From: Heliocybe sulcata
Taxonomy: Eukaryota > Basidiomycota > Agaricomycetes > Gloeophyllales > Gloeophyllaceae
NCBI GenBank assembly: GCA_004369045.1
Contig: ML213515.1
Location: 2,583 to 66,582, forward strand
Direction: 5' to 3'
Length of the DNA stretch: 64,000 nucleotides
Translations under genes and position numbers: made by a program
Shown here: positions 34,781-44,047 of the stretch, piece by piece
Numbering within the stretch: position 1 is the first letter of the stretch
Layout of the letters: the number at the start of each line of letters is the position of its first letter
The notes under the pieces: generated by a model
The model's database searches: none
Told to the model about the DNA's origin: nothing
Seen by the model: the letters and a program-made list of their open reading frames with translations, nothing else

Positions 34781-36748
34781 ATGCAGAAGGACGCCGACGG
34801 GTGGATTACTCCTGCTGCTCCCAAGGATGCTGGTGTGTATAGGTGTATATGAGGACGGGATCAGCGGGGCTGACTGGACGCGTGCAGCAGCACCTCCGGA
34901 GGCGAGTACAAGCGAAAAAGCTGAGGCAGACCAGAAGAACGCTGGTGAGCGACGCGCTTTTCCTCTCTTCCTACTTGCACTGAAAAGAACCTGTCTAGCT
35001 ACCACCGATCTGATCAAATCTACCTTCGAGGTCTCGGTACGTTAGGCAGAGACGCGTGGGCGACTGGAGCAGGGGCTTATGCTGGATGAGCTAGGTGACG
35101 CTTGTCGATCAACAAGCAGACCCAAACTCTCCCCTATACAGCATCAAGACATTTGAAGAGCTCGGACTGTACGTAGCATGAACACCTGCTGCGAACGGAC
35201 TGGTTCATGCTGTTGCTGCAGTCATGAAGATCTGCTCAAGGGAATCTACGACATGGGCTTCTCAAAACCCTCCAAGATCCAGGAGCATGCGTTACCTCTA
35301 CTCCTGAAAAACCCGTAAGTAGTGCCTTGTGACCCGATTGTCGACGCTAAGCATCGGGTGCCTCATTAGACCCCAGAACATGATCGGACAATCACAGTCA
35401 GGGACGGGAAAGACGGCGGCGTTTGTGCTGACTATGCTGAGTCGAGTAGACTTTTCAAAGAACAAACCCCAAGTATGTCCTAATCTCCATCTACTGCACC
35501 TTCTCTCGTCCTGAGGTGCCACTCCAGGCCCTCTGTTTAGCACCATCCCGTGAATTAGCCCGCCAGATCATGTCTGTGGTCGTCGCCATGGGCAAGTTCA
35601 CTCCTGTCCAAACGGAATATGCTATCAAGGACCACTTGCCTCCGGACGTGACCAGAATCACGGCCCACATCATTGTCGGCACGCCCGGGACGATGTTCAA
35701 CCTTATCCGAAAAAGAATCTTGGATGTTAGCGAGGTCGGAGTGTTTGTGCTGGACGAGGCGGACAACATGCTGGATCAGGACGGCCTGGGAGAGCAGACG
35801 CTGAAGGTGAAAAAGTGAGTACCATCCGTCATCTGCTGTGTCGAGGAGATTTCTGACAATGCTGAAGCGCTCTGCCCAAGGGCAAGCCGCTTCAGATCAT
35901 CCTGTTCTCTGCAACATTCCCGGACCACGTTCGCTCTTTCGCTGGCAAATTTGCGCCCAACGCGAACAAGATCGAGCTGCAGAAGAACGAACTCTCGGTG
36001 GAGGGTATCAAGCAGTTCTACATGGACTGCAAGCACGAGGAGCAGAAATACGACATTCTGGTGTCGCTATACAAGCTGTTGACCATCGGGCAAAGTATCA
36101 TCTTCTGCCAGGTGAGCATCTCTTGTGGTCAGTGTTTCCAGGCCTCGAGGTGCTCATCCTTGGCGTTAGCACCGACGCACGGCGGACAGGATATCCCAGC
36201 GCATGACTGCTGAAGGACACAAGGTCGCCTCCCTGCACGGCGCGAAAGACGGGGCGGAGCGAGACTCAATCATCGACAACTTCAGGGAGGGCCGGGAAAA
36301 GGTTCTCATTACGACGAACGTCATCGCGCGTGGTATCGATATTATGCAAGTGAACATGGTGGTGAACTATGACCTGCCGTTGATGAGCGAGCGGGATAAT
36401 TATGGGAATAAGGCGGATATGAGGCCGGATGTTGAGACGTATCTCCATCGTATTGGTATGTCCATCATAAATGCTTCTCTCTTGAGTCCTGTTTGCTGAC
36501 AGTGTGCTGTTTAGGTCGGACAGGTCGGTTCGGACGCAAGGGTATCTCGGTCAACTTCGTGCATGACAAGAGGACTTGGGAGCAGATGCACCAGATCGAG
36601 GTGGCGCTCGGTAGGGAAATTGTTCGGATAGAGACTGACGACTTGGATACGATGGAGGAGGTTAGTTCCGCCTACTTCCTCCGTCGCCCTTTACCCGTAC
36701 TCATGGAATCTCGCTTGTTTACAGCAAATGAAGAAGCATCTCAAGTAG
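34781..36748 (+). CDS. DBP5: DEAD-box RNA helicase DBP5/DDX19
   Basis: The ATP-dependent helicase that strips export factors from mRNA at the cytoplasmic face of the nuclear pore. Exon 1 (34781) reads [18 protein letters not shown]; a short intron (GTATAG to GATCAG) joins [20 protein letters not shown]. The core begins [14 protein letters not shown] and the Q-motif region [16 protein letters not shown]. Motif I is [11 protein letters not shown] near 35394, motif II is VLDEADNML near 35745, motif III is SAT near 35905, and motif VI is [13 protein letters not shown] spanning the intron near 36500. DBP5 signatures are the short [20 protein letters not shown] insert and the ending TMEEQMKKHLK. 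About ten introns. The gene looks whole. The Gle1/Nup159 partners are not in the window. Confidence 0.95.
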
Positions 36749-37730
36749 AAGCTTATGCTCCGGAGATCATGACTGTTCAATATTGTATCCATGGATTGTA
36801 TCATTTGACTCGTCCTTTGTTGTTTCATACCCTCCTCCTCGTGTTGTCGCCGACTTGTAGTTCATCTCATCGACGCCAGGTTGTCATCCAAACTGGCGCC
36901 GTAATACGAATGCCGCTATGGCATTCCAGATGCTCATGTTGTCTGATAATCGAGACCAGCGATGCGTTTACTGCCTTGAACCGAATGGTATCAGGCCTGA
37001 ACTTGTCGAACTTAGCTACAGAGCAATATCTGTGTATTAGAGGAAATGTATCACTCTGCTGCCGCGGCTTTCTCGTATGACGTGTGGCGCCTGCAAACCT
37101 TCTTCGTCGAGTCCTCACAGCATCTACATTTAGATGACACAGCTCATTACGGTCGTCGTGTGCTGTACTATGAGCCATATCGGAGGCAGCGATGCTTATG
37201 TCGTCGTATACTTCGTGCGTCCGCGTGGAGATCTTAGGACTCTGCTCCCATACTATGCTCAGGCCTGAAGAGCCATCGTCGACAAGAAAAGCCAATCATC
37301 CGATCTCACGGTCTTCCGAAGGTTGCAGAAGTTAGACGTTCGTCCTGGTGTCTCATTCACTTCATGCCGGGAGCTTGTATACCATGGACGCCCGCTTCCA
37401 CCTGCTTGGTCAGGCCCTCTGGGTCGCAGTATACGAGTGCGATTCATCATGAAATGCTGTGTAGGAGGTCGATCTCCCGCCACGATCTCGCTGCACTGCA
37501 GTCTTTGATGGCATGCAGATCCTGATCGATTCCGTGGCGTCAATGGCAAGCAATACTCTGACGCAGCCCACTTGTTGCTCCTCGAATTACTTCGCTTCTG
37601 AGAGGTCTCTCCCTTGTCGTTCGGACACTAGTTGTTGTTCTACCATCTGTCCTGCGCTCCACCATTGCTCAACATCTTTTGAGGCACATCTTACTCTATG
37701 ACTATGTCTTGCACTAGGTGCATGCTGCGC
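36749..37730. other. Intergenic, no gene seen
   Basis: Downstream of DBP5. Short frames on both strands lack motifs. The last part leads into the minisatellite. Confidence 0.4.
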
Positions 37731-37885
37731 ACTTCGCCGCCACGAAACCACTTTGGACGCCACGGACGCACTACGTCGCCACGAAACCACTTGGACGCCA
37801 CGGACGCACTTCGTCGCCGCAAAACCACTCGGACGCCACGGACGCACTTCGTCGCCACGGATGCACTCGGACGCCACGAACCATC
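37731..37885. repeat. 38-bp minisatellite, about 3.5 copies
   Basis: The unit starts GGACGCCACGGACGCACT and continues ACGTCGCCACGAAACCACTT, with copies beginning near 37753, 37791, 37829 and a partial at about 37867; the partial first copy begins near 37731. Units differ by a few substitutions. Within each unit the word GCCACG recurs two or three times. It ends about 40 bases before the TATA box of the small gene at 37996. Confidence 0.85.
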
Positions 37886-37921
37886 GTCTTCAAAAGTGGC
37901 GGCTTCAAGGCCAGGAGTCGC

Positions 37922-37928
37922 TATAAAA
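37922..37928 (+). promoter_or_regulatory. TATA box of the small gene at 37996
   Basis: TATAAAA in the context GTCGCTATAAAAGCCGC, 68 bases upstream of the proposed ATG and directly behind the minisatellite. Confidence 0.6.
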
Positions 37929-37995
37929 GCCGCTCCTGTCCCGAGTTCAGTCCCGCCATAGCAAGTCTTCACCTGCAACTCAAGCATATCTGAAA

Positions 37996-38400
37996 TATGG
38001 TAAGGCCACTACGACCACTGCAAGTTGGGGGTGCTTTCTGATTCCTCCTCTAGTCGAGAAATCTCTATTACGGATACGAGGCCTATGGGCCCTCCCTTGG
38101 GGCATATGTCCCCGCGGTACGCGTACCCGCAACTGAGGTACGCTTATTTATCGTAGACCACTACTGTTTCTCTGATAGTACTTTGCTTTGCAGTCCCTAG
38201 TCTATATGAAGCAATCACCGTTCTCATCTGGGTACCGAGTCCCTGATCGGTCTCCTGGCTCTGGTTTATCGACACACTCTGCGAGGCATGCACTTCCTCC
38301 CCCGACAGCGTGGCAGTTTCCGGATCTGCATCCACGGTGCGAGCCACCTAGCCACCGCTACTTTTGCACAGACCCAACGTTGACTTGGAGGAATTTTTGA
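37996..38400 (+). CDS. Small uncharacterised protein with ATG-only first exon
   Basis: Exon 1 is the ATG (37996-37998). Intron 1 (37999-38053) runs GTAAGG to CTCTAG. Exon 2 (38054-38137) reads SRNLYYGYEAYGPSLGAYVP then AVRVPATE. Intron 2 (38138-38178) runs GTACGC to TGATAG. Exon 3 (38179-38400) reads YFALQSLVYMKQSPFSSGYR then a proline- and serine-rich part ending CTDPTLTWRNF. Exon lengths 3, 84 and 222 keep one frame and give 102 residues. There is no signal peptide or membrane helix; the N-terminal part is rich in tyrosine and glycine. A strong TATA box is present. No family is recognised. The first two exons are more convincing than the third. Confidence 0.45.
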
Positions 38401-39568
38401 AAATTATACCCCGTTAGGACATCGTCTGATGCCATGTGGAAGAAGCATCATGGCTGGATATGATGCATCGATCGTGGGTAGTACCGTTCGCGCAAGCCAT
38501 GAAGTGAACGGAGAACATGTAGACGCATGGCGAGGGTAGCTCACCCTGAGTCAGTCAATTTAGGTCTTTCGAGAATCGCACTTGAAAGTAATTCCTCATA
38601 AATGCAGATGGAGCCGTTATAAAAGAGGATCCGCTGTACAAAAGCAGTGGCACTGGTAGTCAGCCAAAACTTGGCCCCGCAATAGTAAAGATACCACAAA
38701 GCAGTATATATTAAATCCACTAATTATAACATTGAAAATATATTGCACTACAAACTAAGGGATTAACGATCCAGCTCGTGCTCGATTTTTGTTCCCTTCG
38801 GATTTTAGAGAGGGCTCGGACATATTCTTTGTCTCCTTCTGTTCGCGGTTCTCCGGCATGCGCAATCCTGGACATTTCTCCAGAAGAGCACCTCCTCACT
38901 AGAGATGCTAGACAGCGGCGGTAGGTCACGTGAATGTCACATGGTTATGGGAACGCGTACGCCGCCGCAAGAGAGGGTCGCTAGTCCGCATATCTGTTCC
39001 TCATGGTCAGTCATGGTCAGGGTTTGCTCAAGGACGGGCCGCCTGCTCTATTCCTGGCCTGGCACTGCGACTACACCGATACATGATGCACACGCTGAAT
39101 CAATTCCGTCCCGAGTGTCTGAACCTTCCGACCGTCACAGGGATAAAACCCCAGCAGTACCTCGAATTGATTACCAAGACACCAAGCCTACCGCAGGATC
39201 CAAATGGCTTGAGCAGTTCAAATCAGTGAGCATCACAACTAAGGAGGATAATTATGCAGCCTGCGCTCTATGACTTACTCCAGACGCTTCTGAAGTCCAA
39301 TTTGGGCCTCGACAGCTATTCTTTAGTATTGCCATCTCGTTGGATACACCTCTATCTCTCAGCGTCTTACCATCGTTCTTGCACATACGCTCGTCTGGCG
39401 TGGTGAACAAATTTGGACTGCCGTATATTTGGCGGCGCAAGGTGCTGTTATGTATCGTGTCGACGGCTATACGGCCTGCTCGGTGATCTTGATCGGGTTT
39501 ATCCACCGTATATCAGCCTAGCTATCGCAGACTGCAGCTTGCACCCCGCTCCCAGTGAGACGGTCACC
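38401..39568. other. Intergenic with a weak gene candidate
   Basis: A plus-strand frame open from 38905 reads PAVPRIDYQDTKPTAGSKWL then EQFKS before a GTGAGC donor at about 39225; after a CTCCAG acceptor the frames read either LLKSNLGLDSYSLVLPSRWI or EVQFGPRQLFFSIAISLDTP. A small two-exon gene is possible but I cannot choose the splice, so it is not called. Confidence 0.3.
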
Positions 39569-41263
39569 ATGTCTCTCCATACAGTTGGGCTCGGGTGTAT
39601 GGCAGTCCTCGCTCTGCTTGTCGTCTCCGTCAAGTCCGCCCCTGTGGATGTACCTGTCATCTGCGTCAAAGCAACCTGGAGAGACTTATGCCTATTCATC
39701 TTGACGAACTACGTGACACATGTCGCGACTACTCTCTCCACGCCAGGCGGAAGGTGGTACGATGGCGTTGCTTGGAAAACGATTGCGGTGCTATTTCCTT
39801 TCGCTAGCTTGGGAAGGTCAATGGAGATGCTTTCCAGATGGCTCAGCGGTGCAGGTTGGAAAGATGATATACGCTCCGCATGGGGGCGGGGTGCACTGGT
39901 TGTCGTCGCTCGCACAAGTGACTGGACACCCGGATATGGCCGTTCTCAAGGCAGAGTGTTAGCCAAGGTATCCAGTACCTGGCATTCATACCACTATGCG
40001 CCGTACGTTGTCGCGTATGATCTTTTGAGTGGTTGCATCTGACTTCGCAGTAGAGATCAACATCCTTCAAGCTACGAGACCGCTACAGTCTGGGTCGAGG
40101 ATATGAATGTGCTCTCCGATGAGGAGCAGATCAAGTATCGGAATATACACGGCAGAATGGGAGAATTGCCAAAGGGCTTTACTTTGGCTTTCTGTCAACC
40201 GCCTAACGGTCGGGAGTACGTGGACCGAGAACTTCCGAGGCTGCAGAGTGTCCTTTGCCCTTGCAGAGAATCTATCGGCCTACCCAGCAGATGGTCAGGG
40301 AGGCTGGACCTAGTCTACAACGACCCAGTCAACGCAAATATCGAGCTTAGCCACACACGGAACTGGATGGCAATGGTGGTGTCTGTTGTGCAGCTGTTTG
40401 CTTCGGCTATCACCCTCTATCGCTCAAGAGGGGACCAAATCGACCGCTATGGCTATGCTGCTTTCGGTCTATCAGTAATCCCATTCATGTTGATGTCGCT
40501 TCTCAACCTGGTCCTGAATGCGGTGCTCGGGGAGTATCCCTATCTCTACGTGCTAAGAACTGGGGTACTCAAGGAGTCCGAGTTTCGGCTCGGGGCTGGA
40601 GCAAGATACGAAGGACCTGTGGGATATCACACAGACATTGCATGCCGGGACCCCAATGCGGCTCGAGTCAAGCTGCATCTGGAGGAAGGGAGAGGTGGTG
40701 GAAGTGAAGTGCTTGTCGTTAAGGTCGGGCCGTATGAGAAGAAGTTCAAGTTCATTCCAGCAATCTCTGTTGAGGTTGCGGAGACCGCTAAACACTGTAT
40801 CCTCGTCCACCCGATTGCGAACAGGCTTGGTCTGGTGCAGAGCTTGGACCGCGAGCACCAGAGCACATTGCAAGAGGAGAAGTACCCATGGAAATACGAA
40901 GACGAGTACAAGAATAACTGGACTGCTTTCTGCTCACTTTCATTGTGGTCATTCGTCACCGCGGCCAGCTGCTTCATTGCGCCATACATGATTATTTATG
41001 GCCTGACTCGCTTCGAGAAGAACGACAGCACAGTCTCTGAACGAGCATGGATGATGGGGTGGCTGGCGGTGGGAAACTGGTACGGTCTGAGGATCTTTGC
41101 TCACACTAGGAACAAGTGGAGGTTAGGATCGCGGTTTATGTTTGGGCTTAAAAAGTCCGACCTCCTTGAGTTCATTCTCTGCACACCTGCAGCTATCGGG
41201 GGATATATTCAGTTGGCGAAGATGTACATAAGCTACGGGTCCTGCTCTTTAGCGCCGAGTTGA
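39569..41263 (+). CDS. Uncharacterised multi-pass membrane protein
   Basis: The start at 39569 gives a signal-like segment (TVGLGCMAVLALLVVSVKSA) followed by VPVICVKATWRDLCLFILTN, a pattern seen in a fungal family of uncharacterised membrane proteins. Exon 1 runs to about 39968 through RGALVVVARTSDWTP. The next exon reads DQHPSSYETATVWVEDMNVL and stays open to 41263. Hydrophobic helices are MAMVVSVVQLFASAITLYRS, AFGLSVIPFMLMSLLNLVLN, WSFVTAASCFIAPYMIIYGL and FILCTPAAIGGYIQLAKMYI. About 525 residues in all. The obvious GTATCC..CGCAG intron (39969-40051) does not keep the frame, so the true join is uncertain, or the gene carries a small frame change. No enzymatic motif is visible. Confidence 0.68.
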
Positions 41264-42076
41264 TCTCTACAGCTTGTATTCAATATTTGTGGCCGTGAGT
41301 ATCGCGTAATACTCCTTGTGACTGGCCATTGCAGAGGACCGTCTTGGTCTTCTCTCATGACGACGCAAGTGGTGCCGGTGAACATCGAATCAGAAGCATA
41401 CAGTACATCACGGCCCGTCAAGTGACGCGGCACATTTTGAGGAGGGGTCTGGAATAATTTTGACAATACATTTTCCCACAAAAACTATATCATCTTGAAG
41501 GTACAGAGCTTTAGTATCAGGAGAAAAATCTAAAGTACCAAATCTTGAGCCTGAAGTCTGCTGCAAGGGCATCTTTCCCTTAAGCTCGAAAACCGGGTTC
41601 CACCGCCAGATGACGCGACAATACAAAACTACTACAAAAGGGTATACAAGTTCTCGCGCCTCAATTCAAATCCCACGGCAATTTGGCTGTCTGCGTCATC
41701 TGGTGGTTGAAGTGCGCATAGCTCAGGCAGTTTCTGATGGTTCACCGCAGATTTTGGATATGTTATAAGATGTTGCATTAGCATATTTTAGAAATTTTTT
41801 TGAAGAAGAAAGATGCAAAATTGCGCTGAGTAGGGTCACCGCGTCGTTTGACGGTCCCACGTCACCTGACGGTGATATACTGTAGGCAGCGTCGGGCCAT
41901 AAGTCCGTGCATATCTGTACCATTACCACCAAAAGACGCGTGACGTCACGCGTTTCATTAATAGACGCGTCTCGCGGCTCCAAGACCGCGCTTCTAAACA
42001 CTGCGCACAACGCAGCGCTCCACGGAGCATACAAAGTTCATACCCCGCATACGACGTCATGTTCGAAGCCAAGACG
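41264..42076. other. Intergenic, no gene seen
   Basis: Minus-strand frames are open here but lack motifs. Repeated GACGCGT/ACGCGTC words occur near 41932-41970, including a GACGCGTGACGTCACGCGT palindrome-like stretch that could bind a dimeric factor. Confidence 0.4.
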
Positions 42077-42083
42077 TATTTAA
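42077..42083 (+). promoter_or_regulatory. TATA-like box of the small membrane gene at 42173
   Basis: TATTTAA about 90 bases upstream of the proposed ATG. It is the only TATA-like word in the expected interval. Confidence 0.35.
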
Positions 42084-42172
42084 CCGTCGATACTGTGCCG
42101 CGTTCAGAGCAAGATCCACAGTAAAAATCCCTCGTACCAATCCATAATCCGCTTAAGCTCGAATATTCCATA

Positions 42173-42641
42173 ATGGCGGGTTTTCTCCCCTCGGTCAGGA
42201 TTGTCGAACGTGGTTGCTGACATAGAGGTTCAACAGGGTATCATTATTTCAACCATAGCTGCCGCTATCACCGCCGTTGTCACTGGCGTCGTGGCCGTAG
42301 TCTCAATTGTCCTCGGTGTTATTGTCACCGTGCGTATTCGTCCTTGATAGAGATTGTGTCGGCTCGCCTGATCGCTTGTCCAATAGATAATCGTCGGCAT
42401 CTTCGACATAATCTTCGACATCCTGTGCTGCAGGTGCTTCGGAGGCGGCACATACCGCACGGGTACACACTCGTACATGGGCAATGGAGGGCTCTTCAGG
42501 CGGAGAGCTGCTGGTGGACCCATGGCTGGCGCTGGTACGGGCCCAGGACTGGGTGGAGGAGGGATGACGGGAGGAGGGCTGACGGGAGGAGGAGTCGGTG
42601 GGCCAGGGATGACGACCACGGGCGGGGCAGCCACTTACTAA
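42173..42641 (+). CDS. Small membrane protein with Gly-rich tail and 7-base first exon
   Basis: Exon 1 is ATGGCGG (42173-42179). Intron 1 (42180-42225) runs GTTTTC to CATAG. Exon 2 (42226-42329) completes MAEVQQGIIISTIAAAITAV and VTGVVAVVSIVLGVIVT. Intron 2 (42330-42386) runs GTGCGT to CAATAG. Exon 3 (42387-42641) reads IIVGIFDIIFDILCCRCFGG then GTYRTGTHSYMGNGGLFRRR and a glycine-rich tail (GGGMTGGGLTGGG) ending GGAATY. Exon lengths 7, 104 and 255 keep one frame and give 121 residues. The plan (two hydrophobic helices, a CCRC patch that could be lipidated, a basic Gly-rich tail) is common among small basidiomycete membrane proteins of unknown role. Confidence 0.7.
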
Positions 42642-42792
42642 ACGTGCAAGTTTTCGACGAACATTGAGTCCGCAACGTGATTAACGATCTGACGATGGAT
42701 GATTTATGTTATACCTATGCCGTTGTACCTGTATTGTTGTAATAAATACCCTAATTCGCGGTCTTGTATGTTGAGTGTAGAAGCTAGCGCGA

Positions 42793-43750
42793 CTATACCG
42801 GTGTCACTGCACCAGATGCGGGAGTGCTGGCTGCTGTAAGGGTCTGACTACTAATGCCGGCATCCTTGAGGGTGCGATACAGCATCGCGAACTCTTTAAT
42901 CTGGCCGCCGGCGTAACGTTCATATGTCGGTGGACGAGCAAAGGCTATCTCGGCAGTCGCGGTCTTTTACAATGACTAATATTAGCAGATACAAAGCTGT
43001 AAGTGAAAGAGGACGTACCAGGATTTCCGAAGTCAGCCCCTTGATTGGAGAAGCTGAGCTCCGGAATCGATGCATGCGATAGGTGGCGTCGTTCAGCCAG
43101 CTAAGCACGGTATCTGTGGTGCTCTGAGCTGTATTGAGCGCGACGCTGGCGGGCAACGGACACTAATCAACATACATGTAGTTCAACTTCATATGGCCAG
43201 TGTTCGCTGCCTATAGGTACGAGAGGCTCTTTCCTCGCTATACTGGGATCCAAGATCGCCTCTAGCGGGTGGCTAAAGATGCAGTCGACCTCCGTAGGAT
43301 TTGCTTTCAGATCCTCCAATACAGACGGTTCCGTCAAAAATGCGACCACCGGCGTGACAAAGAGTTTCGAGGATGACAGGAACGGACGTAGTAGACATAG
43401 AGTGTATATGTCCGGACAATCAAGAGGTAGTCCAACTTCTTCGTTTGCTTCTCTGAACTATGCGCAGATGTAGACATGACAATTCTTGCATGGGGATAGA
43501 AACTTACAGCAGTAGCGATGATGTCAACATCAGTTGGGTCGACTTTGCCTCCGGGCAGAGCGGTTTGACCAGGATGGGAGCGGAGAGACTTGGACCGTGT
43601 TGTTAGGAGCACTCGCAGCTCTCCAGCTCGCTCGAATAAAAGCACGAGAACAGCCGCAAGCTTGGTCGACGGATATGATGTTCTATGAGGTCGCGCAAAG
43701 CGAGCGTCGTTGATCGGTCATCCAGCGCTTCTGTTATGGGATAGAGTGAC
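42793..43750 (-). CDS. Nudix hydrolase, CoA-diphosphatase type (PCD1/NUDT7-like), N-terminus frame uncertain
   Basis: Hydrolyses CoA or oxidised CoA derivatives, typically in peroxisomes. The core reads LAAVLVLLFERAGELRVLLT, then SLRSHPGQTALPGGKVDPTD, the start of the Nudix box, which after an intron continues REAKEEVGLPLDCPDI, completing the GX5EX7REUXEEXGU pattern in the CoA-type variant. Later exons read VTPVVAFLTEPSVLEDLKAN, FSHPLEAILDPSIARKE, STYRMHRF-like ATYRMHRFRSSASPIKGLTS and finally TAEIAFARPPTYERYAGGQI with the stop at 42793. Upstream, the likely N-terminus reads PITEALDDRSTTLALRDLIE then HHI in a frame that does not match the core frame, with no intron between. The start is therefore not fixed: a frameshift near 43665 or an unseen exon arrangement is possible. 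Confidence 0.8.
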
Positions 43751-44047
43751 GAACGGACAGGTCTGTTTCCTCGCGTTCATGGGTTCTCAGGCGTTCCAGG
43801 CATTCTCTTGTCCGTTCCGATACGTTCTCGAGAGCATTTCTAGGGATAAAGGGATCGGACATGGAACGTTGCAGAGGATATAGCTATAGACTTCGAAGCG
43901 CGCATATAACGGATCTACAGGAGTCATGATGGCGGAATTCTCACGGTCAGTATGTGATCTCTGGGGGTACATTGATCGCAGGAAGGTACGCCTCACTTGG
44001 ACACCCTTTCCTCGCGAGTCTGGCACGCCCGACTCCTGCAACTTGCT

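Noticed and set aside
37587-37993. Overlapping open frames on both strands with arginine-rich repeats
   Set aside because: They are translations of the 38-bp minisatellite and not supported as proteins.
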